35,946 nucleotides of DNA from Sedimentisphaerales bacterium (GTDB taxonomy: Bacteria > Planctomycetota > Phycisphaerae > Sedimentisphaerales > Anaerobacaceae): contig JAFGEF010000063.1 of assembly GCA_016931715.1 (NCBI GenBank), positions 1 to 35,946 on the forward strand, read 5' to 3'. The translations under genes were made by a program, and so were the position numbers. Positions within the stretch are counted from its first letter, which is position 1. Each line of letters opens with the position of its first letter. The notes under the pieces were generated by a model. That model was not told the origin of the DNA. It saw only the letters and a program-made list of their open reading frames with translations, and made no database searches. Positions 17,198 to 25,585 of this stretch are shown in pieces.

Positions 17198-17425
17198 AAG
17201 AAAAGTTCAAATTCTTTTAAAATAAAAAAAACTATATTGTATTTCAGGAAAGAATATGATAATTTGTTGGAAATATTGTTCAGCGGTAAAACTATGCAGA
17301 AAATATACAAATTTATAAAAGAAATTCCAGTTCATTAAAACGCTTATTTGTAATTAGAAGTTGTTATTTTTTATTGTATATTATGTTTCGAAAAGAGGAT
17401 ATTTAAGAATGGAGGTAAGAAAACA

Positions 17426-18391
17426 ATGAGATTCCAAAATAATACAGTTATTTTTTCCGCAGTGCTTATTCTTGTCATAAGCTCCCTTGCTTTTTCTGAT
17501 TGGACAGAGCCTGTACCCTTAAGTGAAATAAACACCGAATTTGGTGAGGGCTGGACGTTTCTTTCAAGTGACGGAATGACATTGTATTTTTCTCGCTGGG
17601 AGACTCCCGCGGGTCACTATGCTCAGTTGTACATGGCGACTCGTACCACACAGATAGATTATTTTCCTGGCGTGACACAAATTGATGAGTTGACCTATAC
17701 CGGTGGTCATGTCCGCAGTGCATGGGTATCGCCGGATAACCTGCGAATGTATTTTCTGAGAACGGAGCCAGGAGCCATCAGGAGAATAAAAGTAAGTAAA
17801 AGAGAATCGGTTTCATCACCATGGGAAGAGCCGCAGAATTTAACAGAAATTAATAACCTTGGTAATGTAGATAATCCCAAACTTTCAAGTGATGAACTTA
17901 CAATTGTGTTTAATGTGTACCTAAATAAGTCTGATAGTTTGCTGTGCCAGGCAACTCGGAGCGACCGCTATTTACCTTTCACGAATATAAGGGAAATAAG
18001 CGAGCTTAACACCTCAAATGAAAAGGCAGTGTATCTTAGTCTCGATGGTCTGACTCTGTACTTTGCCAGAAATGATGATGGTGCGTCTCATAATTATATG
18101 AGTAAGCGGCCGAGCATAAACAGCTATTTCGGAACACCTCAATTATTGAATTATTGGCCTGAGAAATTTGGGCTTGGCTGTTTTTCTCCGGACGGAAAAA
18201 CAGCATATCTTTTAAAAAATGACGAAACAACAGCAGAACCAGGAAACCATACTGATATTTATGTTTCTCATTATATTTTCGACGATAGGTATTATTTTGA
18301 TATAGTCAAAAGTACTAACTCGAACAACGGAATGAGTACCCAAACAACCTTCGCTGCGTTTCCGAAAGCTGATGATACTATACCCCAGTGA
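17426..18391 (+). CDS. Secreted PD40/TolB-type beta-propeller-like protein
   Basis: 321 residues, signal peptide FQNNTVIFSAVLILVISSLAFS. Repeated segments of the PD40 kind are visible: GWTFLSSDGMTLYFSRWE, RSAWVSPDNLRMYFLRTE, DNPKLSSDELTIVFNVYL, KAVYLSLDGLTLYFARND and LGCFSPDGKTAYLLKND. Each has an S-x-D-G/E-x-T-hydrophobic-hydrophobic-F pattern, giving about five blades, probably a partial or small propeller. Ribosome site GGAGGT is 9 bases upstream. It is oriented opposite to its neighbours. Likely periplasmic or secreted; ligand unknown. Confidence 0.82.
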   Translation: MRFQNNTVIFSAVLILVISSLAFSDWTEPVPLSEINTEFGEGWTFLSSDGMTLYFSRWETPAGHYAQLYMATRTTQIDYFPGVTQIDELTYTGGHVRSAWVSPDNLRMYFLRTEPGAIRRIKVSKRESVSSPWEEPQNLTEINNLGNVDNPKLSSDELTIVFNVYLNKSDSLLCQATRSDRYLPFTNIREISELNTSNEKAVYLSLDGLTLYFARNDDGASHNYMSKRPSINSYFGTPQLLNYWPEKFGLGCFSPDGKTAYLLKNDETTAEPGNHTDIYVSHYIFDDRYYFDIVKSTNSNNGMSTQTTFAAFPKADDTIPQ

Positions 18392-18465
18392 TATTTGATA
18401 TTTTCATAACAAATTGGCATCAGTGAAAAAAAGGTGGTTTTTATACTATTGAGAGCAATAAAAAA

Positions 18466-18490
18466 GCACGTTCTGAGATTGCTGCGTCTC
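18466..18490. repeat. Fragment of dispersed GCAATCTC repeat
   Basis: The inverse complement AGCAATCTCAGAACGTGC is identical over 18 bases to 20093-20110. It touches the stop codon of the LRR gene at 18489. Confidence 0.65.
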
Positions 18491-19289
18491 ATTCCGGAGG
18501 TCCTGTTGTAAGTACCTGTTCAAACTGTCCCGGTCCATATAAGATTTTCAAATTCGGCAGAGCCTTTTGCAAATCTTCCACCTGCTCTTTCGTTATTTTG
18601 TCACAATGCCTGATATATAACGATTTCAGTTGCGTTAGGTTCTTTAACGGTTTAAGGTCGGTTATCGGGTTATAATCAAGATTAAGAGTTTCGAGGTTCT
18701 TAAGTCCTTTTAGCGGCTCAATGTCGGAAATTCCGGTATATTCAAGCCCAAGCCTTTTCAGGTTTGTCAGTCCTGCCAGCGGCTTGACATTGTCTAATTG
18801 TATAAGCAATAATTCAATCTTTTGCAGATTATGAAGCTTTTTGAGCGGACTCAAATCCATTAAACAAATCTCTTCATCTCCGGAACCGTGACCACTTATG
18901 ATTTGTCTGGATTGTAATGTTGGAATATCGATGACACCATATTTTGCCAGAAATTTTTTCCATTCTGGTATTTTTTTGATAAAAGGAAAATTGAAAGGTA
19001 TATTCAGTTCCCGCAGATTGACAAATTTATCAAGCAAACTGATATTAATAATTTTGCTGTTACTAAGATTGAGTACTTCAATTCTCGCAAAATCTTCGTC
19101 GGTCAGCTCGTTCGGATCTTTGCCAAGCTGTTCTGCGGCTGCTTCGCGGATTATTTTGTCGCTGGCCGGGTCTGGCTTCGGTTCCCACTTCAAAAACGAA
19201 ACAAATAAAGCACCACTTATCAATAGGAAAACAGTAGCCGCAATTATGTATTTTCGATGATACAGTTTCTTTTTTAATGTTTCGTTCAT
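18489..19289 (-). CDS. Membrane-anchored LRR protein (paralogue B)
   Basis: 266 residues. One membrane helix (YIIAATVFLLISGALFVSFL) is followed by KWEPKPDPASDKIIREAAAEQLGKD and then LTDEDFARIEVLNLS, shared with the other paralogues. LRR units: LTNLKRLGLEYTGISDIEPL, LKNLETLNLDYNPITDLKPL, LTQLKSLYIRHC. The family insert IPEWKKFLAKYGVIDIP interrupts after the first repeat. Start ATG 19289 has no good ribosome site but lies two bases past the stop of the upstream LRR gene, so the pair is probably translationally coupled. Predicted surface or periplasmic ligand binding. Confidence 0.82.
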   Translation of the reverse strand: MNETLKKKLYHRKYIIAATVFLLISGALFVSFLKWEPKPDPASDKIIREAAAEQLGKDPNELTDEDFARIEVLNLSNSKIINISLLDKFVNLRELNIPFNFPFIKKIPEWKKFLAKYGVIDIPTLQSRQIISGHGSGDEEICLMDLSPLKKLHNLQKIELLLIQLDNVKPLAGLTNLKRLGLEYTGISDIEPLKGLKNLETLNLDYNPITDLKPLKNLTQLKSLYIRHCDKITKEQVEDLQKALPNLKILYGPGQFEQVLTTGPPE

Positions 19290-19291
19290 AT

Positions 19292-19966
19292 TTATCTAAT
19301 TATCTTAAGGTTTGGTAGGGCTTTCTGCAAATCTTCAACCTGTTCATCGGTGATATTTTTGCAATCTTTTATGTCCAACGTTTGCAAATTTGTGAGAGCC
19401 TTTAACGGTTCGAGGTCAGATATATTTGTTCTGAAGAGATTAAGTTCTTTCAGATTAGTGAGGTTTTTAAGAATTTCTGCATTTCGAAAAGAAATGCCGA
19501 CGAGACTGAGAGTTTGAAGTTTCTTTAGATCTCCAATCGGACCAAGGTCTAATAATCGACTTTTGTCAATTTTTATAATACCAAATTTAGCCAGAACAAT
19601 CTTCCATTTTGGTATGTATTTTTCTCTAACTCGAATGTGATCTAATTTTAAGGTCTGTAAATTCGTGAATTTCCTGAGTATATCGAGATCGGAAAATGAT
19701 GACTCATAGCGGCATGATATATAAGTGACTTTGGTATAGTTATCTTCGAAAAAATCAACTGGTTTAATATGAAGATTTTGTAAAGCGTCATACAGGCGAC
19801 ATTTTTTTGCATTTATCATGCGCTGTATCTCAGTCTTAATAATAAAAGCTATGTTAATAGTCGCAATAGCAATAATCAATATTGATATAATGGTTATTAA
19901 GCGTTTATGTTTTTGTATAAATGATTCTTCCATAATCTTCTCATGCTCCATCTCGTTATTAATCAT
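19292..19966 (-). CDS. Membrane-anchored LRR protein (paralogue C)
   Basis: 224 residues, start ATG 19966 with AAGGAG six bases upstream. One membrane helix (LITIISILIIAIATINIAFII). The usual KDPN...LTDEDF segment is replaced by a shorter one (RLYDALQNLHIKPVDFFEDNY). LRR units LTNLKELNLFRTNISDLEPL and LTNLQTLDIKDCKNI end in TDEQVEDLQKALPNLKII. That C-terminal cap is almost the same as in paralogue B (TKEQVEDLQKALPNLKIL). First gene of a two-gene LRR unit. Confidence 0.8.
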   Translation of the reverse strand: MINNEMEHEKIMEESFIQKHKRLITIISILIIAIATINIAFIIKTEIQRMINAKKCRLYDALQNLHIKPVDFFEDNYTKVTYISCRYESSFSDLDILRKFTNLQTLKLDHIRVREKYIPKWKIVLAKFGIIKIDKSRLLDLGPIGDLKKLQTLSLVGISFRNAEILKNLTNLKELNLFRTNISDLEPLKALTNLQTLDIKDCKNITDEQVEDLQKALPNLKIIR

Positions 19967-20082
19967 ACAGACTCCTTTTCAATCTCATGGCTATATTTTA
20001 CCATGAGTCTCGATAAAGGAAAAGAGCGGAATTTCTATATTTTTATTGTCATAAGCGTTTTTTCCTTGTCTTTGCGAGGAGA

Positions 20083-20155
20083 GAAACGACGAAGCAATCT
20101 CAGAACGTGCGATTATAGATTGCTGCGCGATTCTGCGAATCGCTCGCAATGACAG
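20083..20155. repeat. Dispersed GAAGCAATCTC...GCTCGCAATGACA palindromic repeat
   Basis: It contains GAAGCAATCTCAGAACGTGCGATTATAGATTGCTGCGCGATT and ends GCTCGCAATGACAG. A hairpin GCGATT/AATCGC lies at its right end. This text belongs to a repeat type seen in many unrelated bacterial genomes (recollection). A fragment lies at 18466-18490. Confidence 0.75.
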
Positions 20156-20169
20156 AAACAGGAATAATG

Positions 20170-20592
20170 TTATTTTTCTTCTGCAAGGGCGGCTAAGATT
20201 CTGCCTGCCGCTTCGTTGGAAAGGCAGGCTGTGCTTTCGGCAGGTCTATATTCCATTTGTGACGGCCGCTGTTTGTCGCTTTCCTGTTTCTCTATTTCAA
20301 TAATATCAAGGCACGCTTTTCTCGAGGTCTCACCATCCTGTTTTTGGGCTATGTTTTCCAGGTGGCCGACGGCCTTCGAAACGTTTTGTGTGATATGAAT
20401 GGTATTGCGTCTCTGTTCAGAAGCGATGCGAGTGCTGAACTCTCTGGTGAAATATTCATTATCAAGCCATTTATTATATGTCGCTCTGCTTACCTTATGT
20501 TTACGTAAAATCTCGCTCTCTTTGAGTTCGCTTTCAAATATATCATCGATTACTGAAAACTGCTTTTTTGTAAGTTGAACATTTTTAGACAT
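20170..20592 (-). CDS. Terminase small subunit-like HTH protein
   Basis: 140 residues, start ATG with GGAGGT six bases upstream. The N-terminal helix-turn-helix (KQFSVIDDIFESELKESEILRKHKVSRATYNKWL, about 10-45) is of the phBC6A51/TerS DNA-binding type. It is followed by a helical region (RRNTIHITQNVSKAVGHLENIAQ) as expected for oligomerisation, and a polar C-terminus. In phages TerS binds the packaging site and sits directly before TerL; here TerL is about 6.8 kb downstream on the same strand. The alternative is a general HTH regulator. The match to TerS is by pattern, not by search. Confidence 0.65.
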   Translation of the reverse strand: MSKNVQLTKKQFSVIDDIFESELKESEILRKHKVSRATYNKWLDNEYFTREFSTRIASEQRRNTIHITQNVSKAVGHLENIAQKQDGETSRKACLDIIEIEKQESDKQRPSQMEYRPAESTACLSNEAAGRILAALAEEK

Positions 20593-20642
20593 GACTGTAC
20601 CTCCATTTATTTAGGTTTAAAGGATTATGAGAAATTGAAGTT

Positions 20643-20855
20643 AGACATATATTGCATGAAATATATTCGCTGCCCAGATCCTTCGTTATCACTCAGGATG
20701 ACAGAGTCTTTTACAGTGGAACCATTCCTAGTTTGTCATGCTGAACAACGTGAAGCATCTGGCTATCGAACGAGTATTTACAATCGCTGCATGAAATATA
20801 TGCGTTGCCCAGATCCTTCGTGTCACTCAGAGCATGCCGAATGGGATGACAAATT
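20643..20855. repeat. Two tandem copies of GTCATGCTGAAC/CAGATCCTTCG dispersed repeat
   Basis: Both 20652-20702 and 20785-20845 hold TGCATGAAATATAT.CG.TGCCCAGATCCTTCG followed by CACTCAG. GTCATGCTGAACAACGTGAAGCATCTGGCTATCGAA at 20735-20770 matches 11621-11656. The region lies between the TerS-like gene and the GH51 gene and contains no supported gene. Confidence 0.75.
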
Positions 20856-20906
20856 ATGTTGAGTAATTATTATAACAAAGTTTATAACAGAACGCAGTTG
20901 CGCGTA

Positions 20907-22922
20907 TTATTCAGCCGCTATCTCGATAACGACGACGGTATAGGGTTCTAATACTACCGTTAAATTTCGTGAGTATGGTATCGTATTGACTGCTGGTATT
21001 ATTTTGTTCGGATTTTCAAGAGATGGAGCATCCATAAGTCCTGCGGTCAGGCTGTAAATTGTCACTTTGGCATTTTGAGGCATATTTTTTCCCTGCAATC
21101 GTACAAGCAGGGTATTTCGGCTACCTTCGTAGTTCACCGCTTTAATGACGATACGCCTGACATCATCACTGCCTGTTGCAATTGCATCAACAGTGCCGGG
21201 TTTCCAGTCTTCAGGTTTCATTTGCGAGATATCATCAAAAAATGTATTACGATTCCTGATGTCCCTGAATGTCCCTGTGGAAGAAGCTAAATACTTTTCA
21301 GCATAGTGCTCACGAAACAGTTTCTCGACGACATAACCAGAGCCTGGAAACCATGAAACATGGTCATGGTAGATGAACGCTCTCCACTCCGGATTATCAG
21401 TTGTATTTCTCATCAGTAACGCCGGACAGGTCATTTCCAGTTCAGGGCTTAATTTTTCATAAACGATTAAGCTTCCCGCGCTGTGCAGGCCGGAACGCCA
21501 GTCATAAGTGCGGCAGAGACTCCACTCCAGCACGGCTATTTTAATCTCCGGATGTTTCGAGATGCGAACATAATCACGCAATTTCAAAAGATAATCCTGA
21601 ATTCTCATTACTCCAGTCTGAAAATTTTCATTCTCATATTCGTAGTTGTGACATCCAAGAATATCGAAGTTGTCACCTGCGATATCAATTAATTTCTGGC
21701 TCCATTGCATATCGTTGGAACGCTTCTGCCCGCATGCGACAATTTTGACATCGGGAGCGATTTTGCGAATTCTGCTGCCGTACACATTGACTATTTCTGC
21801 GTACGTTTCAGGAGTAAATCCATTATTCATGGGTTCGTTGTCAATCTGGATATACTTGACGTTATAAGGTTCACGATGGCCGTTAGCAGCACGCAATTTT
21901 CCCAGTTCAGTCGTTGGCGGGTCATTGAGATAGTGCACCCAATCCATAGCGTACTGAACTGCATTCGGTTCGGTGTTTGGTGCGGCTAACACAATCAGAG
22001 GCTCTGAATCCAATTGCCTGCAAAGCTCGAGAAATTCATCAGTGCCGAAACCATAATAATCAGCATAACCTCCCCACATGACATTAGGATGATATTTTCG
22101 TGAGACCTTCGCGCCGATTCCGTCTTTCCATAAATAAGTCGAAGCAAAAGAACCTCCGGGCCAGCGAATAAAGGACGGCTTTAAGTCACGGAGTGCCTTG
22201 AGCAGGTCGGGGCGCAGCATGCCGTTCCTGCGAACATCCGCACGCATCATCGAAATAAAATCGAGTAGAACAGTTCCGCTGCCGGTCGCTGTAATTTCAA
22301 TCGAAGCCTGCGTATCCGTCTTTGTGCATGAAAAAGAATAACTGACTTCCTGCCATTGAGAGCTGTTTGTCTTGAGAGGTATTTCTGCAATTACATTACC
22401 GTCCGCGAGTTTTGCCTTAAAAGTTACATTTGGTGAGCCTTGCTCCGGCTTGAGCCAGACTGAGCCGCCATAAGTAAAACCATCCTGCAGATAAATGCGT
22501 CCCTGACGCACACCTGCTGTACCGTTATTAACGTTTAGTCTCAGGCTTTTTTCACCATTTTCAAAATTCACATTCTCAATCCGCACATCGCCGTTATTTG
22601 CAAATGATTCCCAGTGCGTCTGAAAATCTCTTCCTTCGAATCCCTGACCGCGAATCTGTTCTGAAAACAGACCATCTATAACAGAATGATTTATGTGTTC
22701 GAGGAATTGACCGTAAATGCCTTTGTCAATTTTTCCCATGACCCTGTCGGTATCGACCATAAGAACGACAACGCCGGGATTTTCTGAGGCGGCACCGGAA
22801 GCAATTTCACAATTAAAATTCATCAATAGTAAAATAACCGGAAATTGAAGAAGTATTGTTACGGCAAGCATAATATTGCGGCGGTTAGTCTGTGATTTCT
22901 CTTTTACATTCTGATGCAGCAT
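20907..22922 (-). CDS. GH51 alpha-L-arabinofuranosidase, exported
   Basis: Releases terminal alpha-L-arabinofuranosyl groups from hemicellulose or pectin side chains. 671 residues, normal for the multi-domain form. An N-terminal hydrophobic signal is at 17-38. A CBM4-like jelly roll (about 95-230: GDVRIENVNFENGEKSLRLN, YGGSVWLKPE) precedes the catalytic barrel (WPGGSFASTYLWKDGIG; acid/base Glu363 in YIQIDNEPMN; nucleophile Glu466 in IAVLEWS). A C-terminal beta-sandwich (VRIVIKAVNYEG, YTVVVIEIA) closes it. Start ATG 22922 with AAGGAG six bases upstream. Together with the GH5 enzyme it points to plant-polysaccharide use. Confidence 0.92.
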   Translation of the reverse strand: MLHQNVKEKSQTNRRNIMLAVTILLQFPVILLLMNFNCEIASGAASENPGVVVLMVDTDRVMGKIDKGIYGQFLEHINHSVIDGLFSEQIRGQGFEGRDFQTHWESFANNGDVRIENVNFENGEKSLRLNVNNGTAGVRQGRIYLQDGFTYGGSVWLKPEQGSPNVTFKAKLADGNVIAEIPLKTNSSQWQEVSYSFSCTKTDTQASIEITATGSGTVLLDFISMMRADVRRNGMLRPDLLKALRDLKPSFIRWPGGSFASTYLWKDGIGAKVSRKYHPNVMWGGYADYYGFGTDEFLELCRQLDSEPLIVLAAPNTEPNAVQYAMDWVHYLNDPPTTELGKLRAANGHREPYNVKYIQIDNEPMNNGFTPETYAEIVNVYGSRIRKIAPDVKIVACGQKRSNDMQWSQKLIDIAGDNFDILGCHNYEYENENFQTGVMRIQDYLLKLRDYVRISKHPEIKIAVLEWSLCRTYDWRSGLHSAGSLIVYEKLSPELEMTCPALLMRNTTDNPEWRAFIYHDHVSWFPGSGYVVEKLFREHYAEKYLASSTGTFRDIRNRNTFFDDISQMKPEDWKPGTVDAIATGSDDVRRIVIKAVNYEGSRNTLLVRLQGKNMPQNAKVTIYSLTAGLMDAPSLENPNKIIPAVNTIPYSRNLTVVLEPYTVVVIEIAAE

Positions 22923-23054
22923 GATTTTCTCCTTGAAAAATTGACAGATTACTCAAAATAATCCCTTCTCATATTTAAAATATATTTCTTGCGACTATTA
23001 TCAATAATCTGCATCTTCTGTCAAGCTGCTGTTATCAAATATATCTAAGGATTG

Positions 23055-25451
23055 TCATAATGGCGTGATGTATGTTTTGCTTGCCTTGTCTTTGCCGCCG
23101 TAAGCTCCCATATTTATTATGCTGCCGTTCGGAGCGTTTTCATTGCCGACAGCATCGTTCGGATCACCAGCATCTATGCAGGGACTTGTAACGCTGTCCT
23201 GCACCCATGTTTGAGACAGGGATTCCCAGCGTCCTTCCTGTGATTTCAGATGATAGTCATCATTGTCCGGGTCGGCAAACAGCGGATCGATATCAATATT
23301 TCCCATGCCAACCCAGCCGCCTTTTATATCACAGTACCTGACATCGTACAAATTGGGGTCGTCACCAATATTCAGCATATCCGGAAAATTTCCATATAAA
23401 ATACTATTTTTTAATAAAAAGCTGTCGCCAGAATTGCTAATTACGCGTGCATCCGAAAACATAGCCGTGTTATTGCTAAAGGTACAGTTAATAATATTTG
23501 TTTTATTTGAAGAGCTGCTTATCGTTGAAGTCCAGAATTCTGCCGTGTTCTGATAGAACGAAGAATTTACTATTTCCAATAAGCTTTGTGAAGCACTGCT
23601 GATTGCTCCGGTATTACGTGAAGCGCAGTTATATCTAAATAATGAATTATCAATACTCAGGCATCCATCTCTGGCGTAAATGGCACCTCCATAATCAGCA
23701 GAATTATTCTCAAATATACAGTTATTAATTTTTAATAATCCTCCATCTATAAACAATCCGCCGCCCTCTGTTTCGTAGGTATCAGTTCCATGTGCGTATC
23801 CTCCGCTGATTATGAGGCCGTCGATAGTTGATATCTCAAAAACCAGGTCTCTAACTGTAACAACATGATAACAGTTATCTTCGAGAGTATCCATATTTCC
23901 GATTTCGCCGCTTAATATAGTCTGGTATAATTCAGGATTGCGTTCATTCGGGTCTATATGTGTTACTCCCGCATAACCGCCTTTTACAACTATATCATTC
24001 TTTATATAGAATGAGGATTTTTGATTACTAATATCCGAAGGTATTGATGAGTTTGGACAGGGTGTATAAGTTCCCTGTGCGATACGAATCTCGTCTCCTT
24101 TCATTGCTTTATGTAATGCGTCCTGCAAAGAATTAAAGGCATCCTCCCAGCTCGTTCCATCATTTTTACCTGAAGCGTTTAAATCCGCATATATTATTAT
24201 TTTTTCTTCCGGCAAAAGCAGTTTCAATGAAGGGTCGCCATAAAAATTAAATGCAAATAATTGATAGAGATGTGGTGTCCCGGGACTGAAGAGTTTTTCT
24301 TTTGCACTTAACAATGCTTCACCTGCAGTCATACATGAAGTAACTCTTAAGATATATTGGTAAGCTAAATCCATATCGCTTACATTTAGATTAATATTTA
24401 CTGCTGCTGAACATACAGCTCCGGCATTTATTTTTTTCAGCATTGTATAGGTAAGATTTTCGGGATTGTCTGAATCCGCCGGCGAATATGCAGGCTGGAA
24501 CATGAAACTCGGAAAATATTCACATGGCAGGTTAGGCTCTTTTATATATATATTATTTACATCGGGATTCTTTTCACTTGCCCATAATACAAGCCCGTAT
24601 GTGTTTGAATCCCAGACCCGGCAAACAGTTTCGATTGAGCTTCCATATGTTTCAGGATGATATTGCGGAAAACGAGATATGCATTCTTCCGTGTACACAC
24701 GATGCACATTCCAGGCTGATTCATCGAAAATATCTGTCTTGATTAATTCTGCGTCCGGAATATCTTTTACGCTATAGCTCATGGCAAGCAGGGCGTTCTT
24801 TCGCCAGTCGATGGAGTTAGCGTCTATAGTTTGACGCTCATAATCAATTGTTTTTTGAAGTATATTATCCAGGTCAGGTATCGAATCATCGTAAGGATTG
24901 TTGCCGTAGCCTCCTTTATAGCAGGGTATTCTGCCAACAATTACCTCCCAGTTCGGATTCTTGCCGCTGCGATAACTACGTTCAAAATCATCTAGTTCAC
25001 CGCAATAACCATCTCCGTCTAAATCCCAGTCAAAAGTCAGAGCGGCATAGTAAATGTCCGAGAGAATTCCGGAATATTTTTTCCCGAAAGGACAGAAAAG
25101 CTTCATTGGAATTTCGTTGTTTTCCAGGCGGGTATCTCCAATCAGCAATACATATTTGATATTATCGCTTTCATAATGACTTTTCAGCCATTCTCTTATA
25201 TTGAATGCAGCGGTGTCTTCCACTCCGCCGCCGTAGTCATCTTCTGTCACAATCCGGACATTAAATCCGAGTGATTCTTTATGGGCTATAAAGTCCGGCA
25301 GTTTAAGTGAAAGGTTATTGATCTCTGCTACTGTAAATATTACATACCCTGGCTCTATACTTGTGTTTTCTGCATAGATTTTTGAGCTGCAATATGAGAG
25401 AATAGTAATGATTATAAATACAACCATGATTTTCATATTGATTTCCCGCAT
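23055..25451 (-). CDS. Peptidase C25-like (probably inactive) / parallel beta-helix fusion protein
   Basis: 798 residues, exported (MKIMVVFIIITILSYCSSKIYA). Residues 33-412 follow the gingipain-type C25 pattern: GYVIFTVAEI, FNIREWLKSHY, VLLIGDTR, DIYYAALTFDWDLDGDGYCGE, VIVGRIPCY, and the end AGEALLSAKEKLF plus FNFYGDPSLKLL. The His-bearing GHG loop is replaced by GLVLWASEKNP (286-296) and the catalytic Cys segment by FMFQPAYSPAD (316-326), so both catalytic residues appear lost. Residues 420-790 form a right-handed beta-helix of planctomycete style: YADLNASGKNDGTSWEDAF, GGLFIDGGLLKINNCIFENNSADYGGAI, IDPLFADPDNDDYHLKSQEG and SPCIDAGDPNDAVGN. Start ATG 25451 has AAAGGAAAA upstream. Likely an adhesin or glycan-binding scaffold. 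Confidence 0.85.
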   Translation of the reverse strand: MREINMKIMVVFIIITILSYCSSKIYAENTSIEPGYVIFTVAEINNLSLKLPDFIAHKESLGFNVRIVTEDDYGGGVEDTAAFNIREWLKSHYESDNIKYVLLIGDTRLENNEIPMKLFCPFGKKYSGILSDIYYAALTFDWDLDGDGYCGELDDFERSYRSGKNPNWEVIVGRIPCYKGGYGNNPYDDSIPDLDNILQKTIDYERQTIDANSIDWRKNALLAMSYSVKDIPDAELIKTDIFDESAWNVHRVYTEECISRFPQYHPETYGSSIETVCRVWDSNTYGLVLWASEKNPDVNNIYIKEPNLPCEYFPSFMFQPAYSPADSDNPENLTYTMLKKINAGAVCSAAVNINLNVSDMDLAYQYILRVTSCMTAGEALLSAKEKLFSPGTPHLYQLFAFNFYGDPSLKLLLPEEKIIIYADLNASGKNDGTSWEDAFNSLQDALHKAMKGDEIRIAQGTYTPCPNSSIPSDISNQKSSFYIKNDIVVKGGYAGVTHIDPNERNPELYQTILSGEIGNMDTLEDNCYHVVTVRDLVFEISTIDGLIISGGYAHGTDTYETEGGGLFIDGGLLKINNCIFENNSADYGGAIYARDGCLSIDNSLFRYNCASRNTGAISSASQSLLEIVNSSFYQNTAEFWTSTISSSSNKTNIINCTFSNNTAMFSDARVISNSGDSFLLKNSILYGNFPDMLNIGDDPNLYDVRYCDIKGGWVGMGNIDIDPLFADPDNDDYHLKSQEGRWESLSQTWVQDSVTSPCIDAGDPNDAVGNENAPNGSIINMGAYGGKDKASKTYITPL

Positions 25452-25585
25452 CCCGTTTTCCTTTCAAAAAATCCCGATTTTCCAATTTTTTCGCCCGTCA
25501 ATCAATGCAGCTATACCTCATTTGTTTTTTCAGTATAGCATAAGAATTTACTTTGTGCAAGTTAATATAGGACTATAATATGTAA

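Noticed and set aside
20575..20862. 95-residue plus-strand frame (CHAEQREAS-type)
   Set aside because: It translates dispersed repeats; frames with this text arise wherever the repeat occurs and are not genes.
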